NCBI GenBank assembly: GCA_945898055.1
Contig: CAMDGV010000040.1
Location: 1 to 37,976, forward strand
Length of the DNA: 37,976 nt
Direction: 5' to 3'
From: Akkermansia muciniphila
Lineage (GTDB): Bacteria; Verrucomicrobiota; Verrucomicrobiia; Limisphaerales; UBA9464
In this document: one piece after another, positions 15,624 to 23,574 of the stretch
How the letters are laid out: each line of letters starts with the position of its first letter
How positions within the stretch are numbered: position 1 is the stretch's first letter
Notes under the pieces: model-generated
Seen by the model: only the letters and a program-made list of their open reading frames with translations
Told to the model about the DNA's origin: nothing
The model's database searches: none
Made by a program: the position numbers and the translations under genes

Positions 15624-16304
15624 TTAACGAAAAGCTTCCGGGATGGTCTCAGGAACTCCAACGGTTCGACGATAATCAAGAATAATCCGGACGGCTTCCT
15701 CGGGTGTCTCCACGACCTTCATTAGATCCATGTCCCCTGCTGAGATCATCCCAGAAGATCCCAAGGTATCTCGCGACCAATCCAACAATCCCTGCCAATA
15801 AGAGCGTCCGAATAAAATCAACGGAAACGCAGGAATTCGCCCCGTTTGAATGAGCGTTACGACTTCAAAGAGCTCATCCAAAGTACCGAAGCCGCCTGGC
15901 ATATACACAAAACCCATACTGTATTTTACCAAGCAAACCTTCCGACTGAAAAAATAATGAAAGTTCACCGACAAGTTTGAGTAGGGATTGCTCACTTGCT
16001 CAAAGGGCAATTCAATATTTAACCCGACACTCCTGCCTTTTCCTTGCGAGGCTCCTTTGTTGGCGGCTTCCATGATCCCAAGCCCTCCACCGGTCAAAAC
16101 CGTAAACTTTTCTTTGGCAAGGCTTTTGGCGATCTCCACAGCCGCTTTGTAATTTGGGTCCGATGGTTTGGTCCGCGCGGATCCAAAAATGGTGACCGCT
16201 GCTTCAATTCGCGACAGTTTGTCGAAGGAATCAACAAATTCCGCCATAATTTTTAGGACGCGCCAAGGGTCTTCTACCCCGCGTTGCTCTCGTATACTTT
16301 TCAT
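15624..16304 (-). CDS. LOG family protein (TIGR00730), nucleotide 5'-monophosphate phosphoribohydrolase-like
   Basis: A 226-residue cytoplasmic Rossmann-like protein of the LOG/YgdH group, which cleaves ribose-5-phosphate from nucleotide monophosphates (in plants, cytokinin precursors). Both signatures are present: TGGGLGIMEAANKGASQGKG and MPGGFGTLDELFEVVTLIQT. The start also carries an SDR-like segment (AAVTIFGSARTKPSDPNY) that is standard for the family. It is the last gene of the minus-strand run and starts 27 bases after recG. The physiological substrate in bacteria is uncertain. Confidence 0.9.
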   Translation of the reverse strand: MKSIREQRGVEDPWRVLKIMAEFVDSFDKLSRIEAAVTIFGSARTKPSDPNYKAAVEIAKSLAKEKFTVLTGGGLGIMEAANKGASQGKGRSVGLNIELPFEQVSNPYSNLSVNFHYFFSRKVCLVKYSMGFVYMPGGFGTLDELFEVVTLIQTGRIPAFPLILFGRSYWQGLLDWSRDTLGSSGMISAGDMDLMKVVETPEEAVRIILDYRRTVGVPETIPEAFR

Positions 16305-16331
16305 CGGGTTAAAAATGAGCCTACGGAAATC

Positions 16332-18401
16332 TCAAATTGAATCGAGTTTTTGCTTTTCTACTAACGCGAGATAACTGCGAACCGCGTCACGGGCTTGAAC
16401 CAGTAAGTCTCCATCCTCAATCAAATCACCGAATCGCAATCCAGATAGACCGCTCTGGGCTTGCCCTATTAATTCCCCGGGACCACGTAATTTAAAGTCC
16501 GCTTCGGCCAAAGCAAAACCGTCGTCTGTTCCTGCTAAAATTTCCAGTCGTTTTTGACCTAGCTCGGTTGCCTCGCCCGATACAAGAATACAATGCGACT
16601 CGGCGGTGCCACGTCCAATGCGACCTCTTAGTTGGTGCAACTGCGCTAATCCAAACTGCCCCGCATTTTCGATGAGCATCACGGTTGCTTCAGGAACATC
16701 TACCCCAACCTCAATCAGAGAGGTGGCAACCAAAACTTGGACAAGACCCGATCGAAAGGCATCCATTGTCGATTGCTTTTCCACTCCAGTCATTCGCCCG
16801 TGAAGGCTCGCGACTCGATACGGTTGCAGGGCTTGTGCTATCCGTGGATAAGCCGTTTCTACGGATTTAATATCCTCCTCCCCCGAATCTGAAACCCTCG
16901 GATACACCACATAAACCCGGTGACCTAGGGCAATCTCGCGTCGGACAAATTCCCAAATTTTCGGCAGAGCTTCCGGTGTTCGCAGATGGGTTCTAATCCG
17001 GCTTCGTCCGGGTGGTTTTCCATCTAAAATACTCACGTCTAAATCGCCGTAAAGGGTGAGGCCTAGTGTCCGCGGAATGGGGGTGGCGGTCATCACTAAG
17101 AGATGGGGGTAATGTCCCTTTTTCAGTAATTTTTCCCGCTGCGAAACCCCAAAACGATGCTGTTCATCAATCACCACCAAGCCGAGTCGTTCAGGGGCAA
17201 AACTATTTTCAATGAGGGCATGGGTTCCCACCGTTACTTGAGGGCCTTCAGAAAATAAAGGGACTAACCCTGAAGATTTCATCGATCCGGTGCGAATCGC
17301 CACTTCGATTCCCAATGGACTAAACCATCGCTCAAACACCCGGTGCAACTGCCCCGCCAAAATCTCTGTGGGGGCCATTACGGCCACGTGGTAACCGCTT
17401 TCTAAAGCCATTAAGGCGGCACTAGCTGCGACGAAAGTCTTGCCCGCCCCAACATCGCCTTGCAGCAATCGCCGCATGGGCACCGCTCCGCCCATATCCC
17501 CCCTGATTTCCCGCAGAACACGCTGCTGGGCTGCCGTGGGTTGAAATCCAAGTGAAGCCAGAAATAGCCGCATGAGTCGATTGTCACCACCACAGGGCAA
17601 GGCCTTGGTATTACGTTCTAAGTTTTGTCGCCGCCGCTGGAGCACCCGTTGTAACTCAATGAATTCATCTAAGGCAAAGCGTTGACGAGCCAACTCCACG
17701 TCGCCCATCTGGTTAGGGAAGTGCAAATCGACTAAGGCCTTGGCCCGACTCGGCCAAGGGGGAGCCAATCCCTCCGGCAGGGTGGCCACTAAATCAGGTG
17801 AAGGAACGGGCAATAAATCACCCCACTGCCGCAGCACAGACCAAGCAATCCAACGCCGGGTGCGCTGCCCTAGTCCTTCAGTTAATGAATAGATCGGCAC
17901 GATCCGGCCGACGTGGACCGACTGTTCCTCAGCTGCAATGCCGCCGCCCGACTCTCTCTCACTTAAACTGGAAAGACGCTCTGTCTCTGGGTGATCCATC
18001 GTCGCCGGTTGCAACGACTTGATTTTGCCGTAGATCACCAACTCATCGCCCACCCTGAAAAGGCGCTCCAGATGCGGCATATTCCACCAACGGCAATGCA
18101 GCCGAGCGGTGCCATCGTCTAAGATAAATTCGTAAACTGATTTTCCACTTTGTTGGAATTTTTTGACTCCAGCCGCCACTATCCTGCCCAGCACAGCCCC
18201 GCGAACGCCTTCCTCCAAATCCCTGACTTTACAAAAGGATCGGCGATCTTCATGCCGCCTCGGGGCATCGAACAATAAATCACCCAGTGTCCTCAGGCCC
18301 AACCGTTCCAACAAGCGTTCACGAGCTGGTCCGACCCCGGTCACCCTCGAGACAGGCGAATCGAGGGTCGGAAGGGATAAAATCTTCGGAGCCTCTGACA
18401 T
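16332..18401 (-). CDS. recG: ATP-dependent DNA helicase RecG
   Basis: A 689-residue helicase that reverses stalled forks and branches Holliday junctions. The N-terminal wedge/OB region is visible (VTGVGPARERLLERLGLRTL, DLLFDAPRRHEDRR, DDGTARLHCRWWN). Helicase motifs follow: GDVGAGKT (I), MAPTEILAGQ (Ia), VIDEQHRFGV (II, DEQH), VMTATPIPRTL (III), VATSLIEVGVDVPEA (V) and QLRGRIGRG (VI). Length is normal. It lies 51 bases after scpA. A plain housekeeping gene. Confidence 0.97.
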   Translation of the reverse strand: MSEAPKILSLPTLDSPVSRVTGVGPARERLLERLGLRTLGDLLFDAPRRHEDRRSFCKVRDLEEGVRGAVLGRIVAAGVKKFQQSGKSVYEFILDDGTARLHCRWWNMPHLERLFRVGDELVIYGKIKSLQPATMDHPETERLSSLSERESGGGIAAEEQSVHVGRIVPIYSLTEGLGQRTRRWIAWSVLRQWGDLLPVPSPDLVATLPEGLAPPWPSRAKALVDLHFPNQMGDVELARQRFALDEFIELQRVLQRRRQNLERNTKALPCGGDNRLMRLFLASLGFQPTAAQQRVLREIRGDMGGAVPMRRLLQGDVGAGKTFVAASAALMALESGYHVAVMAPTEILAGQLHRVFERWFSPLGIEVAIRTGSMKSSGLVPLFSEGPQVTVGTHALIENSFAPERLGLVVIDEQHRFGVSQREKLLKKGHYPHLLVMTATPIPRTLGLTLYGDLDVSILDGKPPGRSRIRTHLRTPEALPKIWEFVRREIALGHRVYVVYPRVSDSGEEDIKSVETAYPRIAQALQPYRVASLHGRMTGVEKQSTMDAFRSGLVQVLVATSLIEVGVDVPEATVMLIENAGQFGLAQLHQLRGRIGRGTAESHCILVSGEATELGQKRLEILAGTDDGFALAEADFKLRGPGELIGQAQSGLSGLRFGDLIEDGDLLVQARDAVRSYLALVEKQKLDSI

Positions 18402-18452
18402 AGTCCTAAATTACCAATGTTCTTTAGTGCTCCAAGGAGTGCAGTCAGCAGA

Positions 18453-19454
18453 TCAATCCTCGGCCGAAGGGATCTTTTCGGTTATCTGAAATGCCTCGAC
18501 GGACAAATCTTCCTCGTTTCCTAATGCTCGATCAAGGGCATCACGAGCCAAATCAGCCGACGACGAGCGAGGTTCTTGAGTCGACTCAAGTGGCGGGTCA
18601 ACCACCGTTGCGGCGACCTCTTCTAGCGGTGCTGCCCCAATTAAAATTTCGCCGAAATCATCTCCCTGGATAACGGTCAGGTGGTGGAGTCGGGTCAGTT
18701 CTAAGACCGCCAGAAAAGTGACCACCACTTCGGTGCGCGTTCTTGCAGCGGCAAACAATTCACTAAAATGGAAAGTGCCCCTTTGCAGAATCAGGTCCCG
18801 CAAGAAGGCCATTTTTTCGGACACCGTGTAGGGATCCTCTTGAATCTCTTGCGAATAGCCTTGGGCGGCGACCCGTTTTAAAATCGAATTAACCGCTTCG
18901 ATGAGATCAAAGACCGAAGCCGTGGTGCGCCGAATTGGGGTCGGCTGATCGAAGTCCAAAGGCGCTGGGCGACGCTCATAAATCAATTCCATCTCCCCTT
19001 CCCTCACCTGCAAAAGCGCCGCTGCATCCTTGAATCTCTTGTATTCAACTAAGCGCCGGATCAGCTCAAAGCGGGGGTCCTCGTCATCCTCATCCACTGA
19101 TTCTAATTCCGGCTTCTTGTCGGCCGGCAATAACTCTCGGCTTTTAATGTAAATCAGAGTAGCCGCCATCACCAAAAAATCTCCCGCCACCTCAAGATCG
19201 AGCTCCCGCATCTGATCAATGTAGGCCACAAATTCAGAGGCAATCCGGGTCAGATTAACCTGATAAATATCAACCTCTTGCTTCTTTACTAAGTGAAGAA
19301 GGAGATCCAATGGACCTTCAAAAACATCAAATTGAACGCGGTATTCGTTCACAAAACCTAAAGGGATTTGGCGCCATCGCTCTCGCGCTTTCTGGTTCGA
19401 TTGCGCCTCTGGAATTTCAAGCAGTTCGGTTGGAATCGGATCCGGTAAGCTCAT
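18453..19454 (-). CDS. scpA: Segregation and condensation protein A
   Basis: A 333-residue kleisin subunit that links the SMC heads with ScpB for chromosome condensation. ATG 19454 is used; an open frame upstream to 19610 overlaps the neighbouring gene and is not kleisin-like. Family features are VQFDVFEGPLDLLLHLVKKQ, EVDIYQVNLTRIASEFVAYI, DFLVMAATLIYIKSRELLP and the C-terminal winged helix (FLAVLELTRLHHLTVIQGDD). A C-terminal acidic tail of about 60 residues extends beyond the usual end. scpB, often adjacent, is not in this window. Confidence 0.92.
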   Translation of the reverse strand: MSLPDPIPTELLEIPEAQSNQKARERWRQIPLGFVNEYRVQFDVFEGPLDLLLHLVKKQEVDIYQVNLTRIASEFVAYIDQMRELDLEVAGDFLVMAATLIYIKSRELLPADKKPELESVDEDDEDPRFELIRRLVEYKRFKDAAALLQVREGEMELIYERRPAPLDFDQPTPIRRTTASVFDLIEAVNSILKRVAAQGYSQEIQEDPYTVSEKMAFLRDLILQRGTFHFSELFAAARTRTEVVVTFLAVLELTRLHHLTVIQGDDFGEILIGAAPLEEVAATVVDPPLESTQEPRSSSADLARDALDRALGNEEDLSVEAFQITEKIPSAED

Positions 19455-19474
19455 CGTCAAAACTAAAAATAAAA

Positions 19475-20125
19475 TTAGCGAACTAGCAGTGCGCAGCGTC
19501 CAGCACCGATCTTTTGACTGAAGCGCGCGGTCACCACCTCCAAAATCCAAGTCTCCAACCGACGGCATTCCTCGCACCAGTGCTTGCGCCCGGTCAGTTG
19601 CTTGACGCACTCCCTTAATCCGGAGAATTCAACCGCTTCAGGACCGGCGGCAATCGCTTCATCTAGTCTCGCTCGAAGCCGACGCTGAAATTCTAATTCC
19701 CCGAGCGACTTAGACTCAGCAGCTATAGTCTGCAAATCTGTCTTCCATACCTTGGTTATCGGCTTGGCTTGCGGGTGGGTTTCAGTGGGAGAGGGCAAAT
19801 TGGGCCCCGGCTTGGTTTGATCCTTTTGCGGGACAGTTCCCCCTTCAGTCGTCGCGGGGTCAAAGCTGGAAATCACGGCAGTCAGACCCAAGCCAGCTAG
19901 AACCCGAGCCAAAGCATCCGAAAATTCAGCGGTAGTGACCTGGTTTTGTCCTAGTTCATCCTTAAAATAGTGTAGAATGCCCGCCGCCGCCTGTTTTAAC
20001 CAATCTGGATCTAACTCCGTGGCTGCAGCGCCTGCCAACTCGACGGTCAATTGATCGACGGAACAGGGAATAAAGCCGCCGTCTAGCTTGGCCACCAATA
20101 GAAATTCGTTCACTAGGGCAATCAT
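19475..20125 (-). CDS. Conserved-looking protein of unknown function between nrdR and scpA
   Basis: A 216-residue cytoplasmic protein that I do not recognise. Residues 1-75 look folded and helical (VNEFLLVAKLDGGFIPCSVD, AAAGILHYFKDELGQNQVTT), followed by a Pro/Thr/Lys-rich linker (about 95-125), and a second helical part ending with HWCEECRRLETWILEVV, where a Cys-x-x-Cys pair could bind metal. Its ATG overlaps the nrdR stop (ATGA), which implies translational coupling, and scpA follows after 20 bases, so it is a firm member of this operon. It was chosen as real for that reason. Confidence 0.7.
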   Translation of the reverse strand: MIALVNEFLLVAKLDGGFIPCSVDQLTVELAGAAATELDPDWLKQAAAGILHYFKDELGQNQVTTAEFSDALARVLAGLGLTAVISSFDPATTEGGTVPQKDQTKPGPNLPSPTETHPQAKPITKVWKTDLQTIAAESKSLGELEFQRRLRARLDEAIAAGPEAVEFSGLRECVKQLTGRKHWCEECRRLETWILEVVTARFSQKIGAGRCALLVR

Positions 20126-20652
20126 TTCTTCCGAGCTCCTTTCTCAGAGAACTCAACGTCCCCCTCATCCAACAATTCCATTTGACGCCTATCGTCAGGC
20201 GGCAACGCTTCCAAACGCACAACCTCGGCAACGAAGTCTTTAGCTTCCTCAAAACTTCGGTAAATACTCGCAAACCGGACGTAGGCTACTTGGTCCATCG
20301 AACGTAGTTCTCGCATCACCCGCTCTCCAATAACTGTACTGGCCGCCTCTCGCTCACAGCTGGCGGCGAGGTATTCCTCAACTCGATCCACTGCCGAGGT
20401 AATTGAGTCTTCGGAAACTGGCCGCTTTTGACACGCCCGCTTCAGGCTAGTTACTAATTTATCCTTCGAAAAATCCTCCCGCCGACCGTCCCTCTTTATC
20501 ACCATCATTGGCTCGTACTCAATTTGCTCATAGGTCGTAAACCGATGAGCGCACTGCGTACACTCGCGACGGCGGCGAATCGTTGCCCCTTCCTTGGAAG
20601 AACGAGAATCGATGACCTTGTCATCTTGGCATAAGCATTTTGGGCACCGCAT
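20122..20652 (-). CDS. nrdR: Transcriptional repressor NrdR
   Basis: A 176-residue ATP-cone repressor of ribonucleotide reductase genes. ATG 20652 starts the invariant MRCPKC zinc ribbon; the frame upstream to 20667 adds five non-conserved residues. Zinc ligands are CPKC and CTQC, separated by the VIDSRSSKEGATIRRRRE segment. The ATP-cone follows (PMMVIKRDGRREDFSKDKLV ... VAYVRFASIYRSFEEAKDFV). A C-terminal tail of about 25 residues past the usual end is acidic then basic (EGDVEFSEKGARKK). No ribonucleotide reductase gene is in the window. Confidence 0.95.
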   Translation of the reverse strand: MRCPKCLCQDDKVIDSRSSKEGATIRRRRECTQCAHRFTTYEQIEYEPMMVIKRDGRREDFSKDKLVTSLKRACQKRPVSEDSITSAVDRVEEYLAASCEREAASTVIGERVMRELRSMDQVAYVRFASIYRSFEEAKDFVAEVVRLEALPPDDRRQMELLDEGDVEFSEKGARKK

Positions 20653-20995
20653 AATTGAATCAACCAACAGCCGGCTGTGTTACTGGTCCAATTAGACCAC
20701 TACAGGTTGTGTCGTCAAACGGATTGCCTCTAAACTTGCTCACAATTTGTTTTTGGACTGAGAGCGTACGCCGAACAGCCTCGCTCTGTCTTTTCGTCAC
20801 AGGGGGAAATTCTGGGTCGGAAGACGAAAGACCAAGCGAAAGGGCGGCCGAACGAGCAGCGATCATTTCAAAAGAGAACGCCAAGAACGCCAAGAACGCC
20901 GAGAACGGCAATTTCTTGCACCTAAGCAGGATGCTGTGACTTAAATGATTGCGTTTTGACTCCCCTCGACGTCCAACAACTGGCATTTATCGGGG
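20653..20995. other. Intergenic region upstream of nrdR and the GIY-YIG gene
   Basis: About 340 bases between divergent genes. Short open frames exist on both strands but neither has protein-like composition. It contains the tandem repeat at 20876-20908. A promoter for nrdR must lie here, but no NrdR box or clear -35/-10 pair stands out. Confidence 0.4.
20876..20908. repeat. 9-bp tandem repeat (GAACGCCAA)
   Basis: Two exact copies of GAACGCCAA followed by GAACGCCGA and a partial GAACGG. Repeats of this CCAAGAACG type turn up in intergenic DNA of many environmental bacteria; what they do is not known to me. Confidence 0.8.
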
Positions 20996-21274
20996 GTGGA
21001 AATTTCTCATGATGAACATTGGTCGGTCTTTGTGCTCCGAAACCCTGCGGGTCGCTGCTTTGTCGGACACACCGGTGACCTTGCAAAACTGATGACCACA
21101 GCCGACGTCGAGGTTGCTCGCTGGACAGGTCAACCTGGGCCTTGGCTTTTAGTTTGGCAGCACGATGGACTTGCCGAGGCGGCCGCTCGAAAATACGAGA
21201 CCAGCCTTAAGAAAGATAAAGAAACACCTCGTTTCTATGCGCGAACAGCCCTTACCCCGCTTGATGTTGTCTGA
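20996..21274 (+). CDS. Small GIY-YIG superfamily protein, divergent
   Basis: A 92-residue protein with the architecture of stand-alone GIY-YIG (UPF0213/URI-like) nuclease domains: WSVFVLRNPAGRCFVGHTGD at the start, GPWLLVWQHDGLAEAAARKY in the middle and a basic KKDKETPRFYARTALTPL end. The signature is changed: the first box reads VFV and the second CFVGHT instead of YVG/YIG, and the usual R-x-x-x-H after the second box is LAKLMTTADV, so the catalytic Arg appears lost. It may be inactive or a structural relative. Start is GTG 20996. It is divergent from nrdR. Confidence 0.6.
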   Translation: MEISHDEHWSVFVLRNPAGRCFVGHTGDLAKLMTTADVEVARWTGQPGPWLLVWQHDGLAEAAARKYETSLKKDKETPRFYARTALTPLDVV

Positions 21275-21357
21275 GTTATGTTTCGACCGAGCGGCAGCCT
21301 GCCTCAATCGAGGCAAACTAACCGGGTTCGGGGTGTCCTCTCAACCGACTGATAATT

Positions 21358-22548
21358 TCAGGGCAGTTCAATAAAATCTGAACTCACCCTCAGCCCTCGT
21401 TCATCGAGCATAGCAATATAAGCAGTCAATGGTCGTAACTGAGGAAGTTGTGCCATGATCGACCGTCCTTTCAACTGAGCGGGTTCACTCGACCATCGAC
21501 GCTTATTCCAAGGCCCTGTGTCGGCTGTATAGCAGAGGGTAGCTTGTTTCAGTGATTTCGCTGAGACGATCTGAACCTGAACCGTGGAGCCCTTTAACAC
21601 CAATGCAGAGGGATTAAGTAAGGGCGGAGAGTGCTGCAAGACCTGATCGACAAAGGCATCGACTTCATTAAACGACCAAATATGGCCGTGGGGCAGGTTA
21701 GTCACGATCGATAAATGACGCAGATTTTGCGGAACTAAGCGGTAAGACTTTTGATAACTATCCAGTGGGTAAGCGAAGTCGGCGGTACCATTAAGAAAAA
21801 GCATAGGGCACCGCACCGCAGCGAGATAGTGACTAGGATCAAATAAGCGCAACCAACGCTCGCGAGCTTCAGGAGTCATTGCCGCCAGCGAACTGTTTTT
21901 CCAAACACTGTTGTCACCTAAAAAACCACATCCATAAACCGGTACCGCGACCTTAAAACGAGAGTCGAGAGCGGCCACGAGACACGTCAGATATCCGCCC
22001 CAACTAATGCCAGTTAGACCGATCCGGTCTGGGTCAACTTCGGGGAAAGATCGAAGCAAGGAATGCCCGAGAATGACATTGGCAACGGCGTGATAGCTCC
22101 ACATTTCTTGCGCTTCAGTCTCAATAAAATTGCGGAACTTAGTTGGGTCCGTTTGGTCTGGTCCACCTTCTGGGAGGCGTCCATTGGGACCATTGCCCGC
22201 TAAATCCATGGCGAGGGCGACATAACCACGTTGAGCCCAGTGTTCGGCCCAGTCTTGGAAGGCTTTGCCTCCACCCCCATGGACAAGCACCATTGCCGGC
22301 AACTTTTTGCTCTCCGAGTGCGCTGGTCGACCAATGTAAGCGAAGACCCGCGTTGGTTTCCCTTGAAAGGCGGGGCCTTCGTAATAAAGCTCCTGCACTA
22401 ACCCCGTGCGCTTGCCTTGTTGAAAAGAAGGCACTTTCTGCAAAGAAGCGTTACTCCAAGGCCCTGTTGAGGGCAGAGTTCTGGGGGTGGACGTGCAAGC
22501 GACCCAGAGGAGAGGGAAACACCAACCGATGATAACGCGTTTAAACAT
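21358..22548 (-). CDS. Exported alpha/beta hydrolase (acetylxylan esterase/dienelactone hydrolase-like)
   Basis: A 396-residue exported hydrolase. The N-terminus MFKRVIIGWCFPLLWVACTS could be a lipoprotein signal with Cys about residue 18, although Trp at -3 is unusual. The catalytic domain shows MVLVHGGGGKAFQDWAEHWA (oxyanion loop), GLTGISWGGYLTCLV (nucleophile Ser), FLNGTADFAYPLDS (Asp) and NLPHGHIWS (His). About 80 residues follow the domain and look like a small beta module (STVQVQIVSAKSLKQATLCY), as in peptidase S9/xylan esterase-like proteins of Verrucomicrobiota and Planctomycetota. Base use matches the host part. Confidence 0.8.
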   Translation of the reverse strand: MFKRVIIGWCFPLLWVACTSTPRTLPSTGPWSNASLQKVPSFQQGKRTGLVQELYYEGPAFQGKPTRVFAYIGRPAHSESKKLPAMVLVHGGGGKAFQDWAEHWAQRGYVALAMDLAGNGPNGRLPEGGPDQTDPTKFRNFIETEAQEMWSYHAVANVILGHSLLRSFPEVDPDRIGLTGISWGGYLTCLVAALDSRFKVAVPVYGCGFLGDNSVWKNSSLAAMTPEARERWLRLFDPSHYLAAVRCPMLFLNGTADFAYPLDSYQKSYRLVPQNLRHLSIVTNLPHGHIWSFNEVDAFVDQVLQHSPPLLNPSALVLKGSTVQVQIVSAKSLKQATLCYTADTGPWNKRRWSSEPAQLKGRSIMAQLPQLRPLTAYIAMLDERGLRVSSDFIELP

Positions 22549-22737
22549 AAAAAGGCAGTGAAGAGCGTTAGAATGAAGATAGGCCGTGGCCTCGGCGACT
22601 TAAAAAACAAGGGGTGGGCAGATCAGCCGATATCCCTCTTTTTAACTAGGAATATCCGTTTGGGTCAACCCCTGCGCTGCGGTCAGCGATAGGGCAGGAA
22701 CATTGAAACTTCGTCTTTGGTTAAATCTTTTCCCGCT

Positions 22738-23454
22738 ATGCCCCCCGTTGTTTTCGAATTTGAATTTACTTTTCAAGACGGTACCCTTCAACGACTGGTA
22801 ATTGAGGTCGATAAGGGCACCTTTTTGCAAGCAGCCAAGGCCTCGGCAGCGACCGCGCCGGACTGGACTCGATTGGAGTTTCACCAGTGCACTCATTGTC
22901 CCTTTAACCCGAAAGACAAGCCTCATTGCCCCGTGGCATTAAACCTTTCATACCTTGCCTCGCACTTTAGCAACCGAAAGTCCTTTGAAAAAGTCTCAGT
23001 GCGCTTAAAAACTGAGGAACGTTGGTATGGTAAATCGACCGATTTGCAGACGGCTTTGCAAAGTGTTTTTGGCCTGAGTATGGCGACCAGTGAGTGTCCG
23101 CACTTCGATTTTTATCGTGCGCTGGCGAGGTTTCACCTTCCCTTCGCCACCTTCACAGAAACATCGGTTCGCATTTTCTCTTTCTATTTAATGCAGCAAT
23201 TCTTTGAAGCTTGGAAGGACGGCTCACCCTCGACCACCGTCCCTGTTGATTTGAACGGACTGACAACGATCCACGAGAACCTTTCCAAGGTGAACTCAGG
23301 AATGATCCGTCGTATTCGGTCAATTGGACACGGCGACGCCGGCCAAAACGCACTGGTGATTCTCGACAACTTCGCCGCCCTGTTACCCTTAGAGATCGAA
23401 ATGGGACTCAAGGAAATCGAAGTGCTGTTTAAGTTAAAAAAACATCAACTTTAA
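22738..23454 (+). CDS. Unknown protein with a Cys-x-x-Cys-Pro motif
   Basis: A 238-residue protein that I cannot assign with certainty. ATG 22738 is preferred to TTG 22717. The first 45 residues look like a beta sheet (VVFEFEFTFQDGTLQRLVIE). Then comes a cysteine cluster, FHQCTHCPFNPKDKPHCPVA, and later MATSECPHFDFYRALARFHL, followed by helices (SFYLMQQFFEAWKD). The pattern of CxxCP, CPVA, ER-Y-K and MATSxCP recalls a small uncharacterised family seen in other Gram-negatives. Metal or cofactor binding is possible. It is monocistronic and diverges from the alpha/beta hydrolase at 22548. Confidence 0.65.
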   Translation: MPPVVFEFEFTFQDGTLQRLVIEVDKGTFLQAAKASAATAPDWTRLEFHQCTHCPFNPKDKPHCPVALNLSYLASHFSNRKSFEKVSVRLKTEERWYGKSTDLQTALQSVFGLSMATSECPHFDFYRALARFHLPFATFTETSVRIFSFYLMQQFFEAWKDGSPSTTVPVDLNGLTTIHENLSKVNSGMIRRIRSIGHGDAGQNALVILDNFAALLPLEIEMGLKEIEVLFKLKKHQL

Positions 23455-23502
23455 GAGCTTTAAATCACTAAAAAGCCTCCAAGTTCTCGAGAATTTGATC
23501 GA

Positions 23503-23521
23503 CGGATTCATCCGGTTTTTT
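23503..23521 (+). terminator. Weak terminator-like hairpin
   Basis: CGGATTCATCCG followed by a run of six T, 50 bases after the preceding stop codon. The stem is only 4-5 bp. A second, nearly perfect palindrome (CAAGTTCTCGAGAATTTG) lies at 23480-23497. Confidence 0.35.
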
Positions 23522-23574
23522 AAGGACTAGCTTGCACATACCTCGTAAGCCGCTAAACCAACGCCCACGCTTAC

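Noticed and set aside
20876-20908. CRISPR array
   Set aside because: The unit is 9 bp in pure tandem without spacers, and no cas genes are present.
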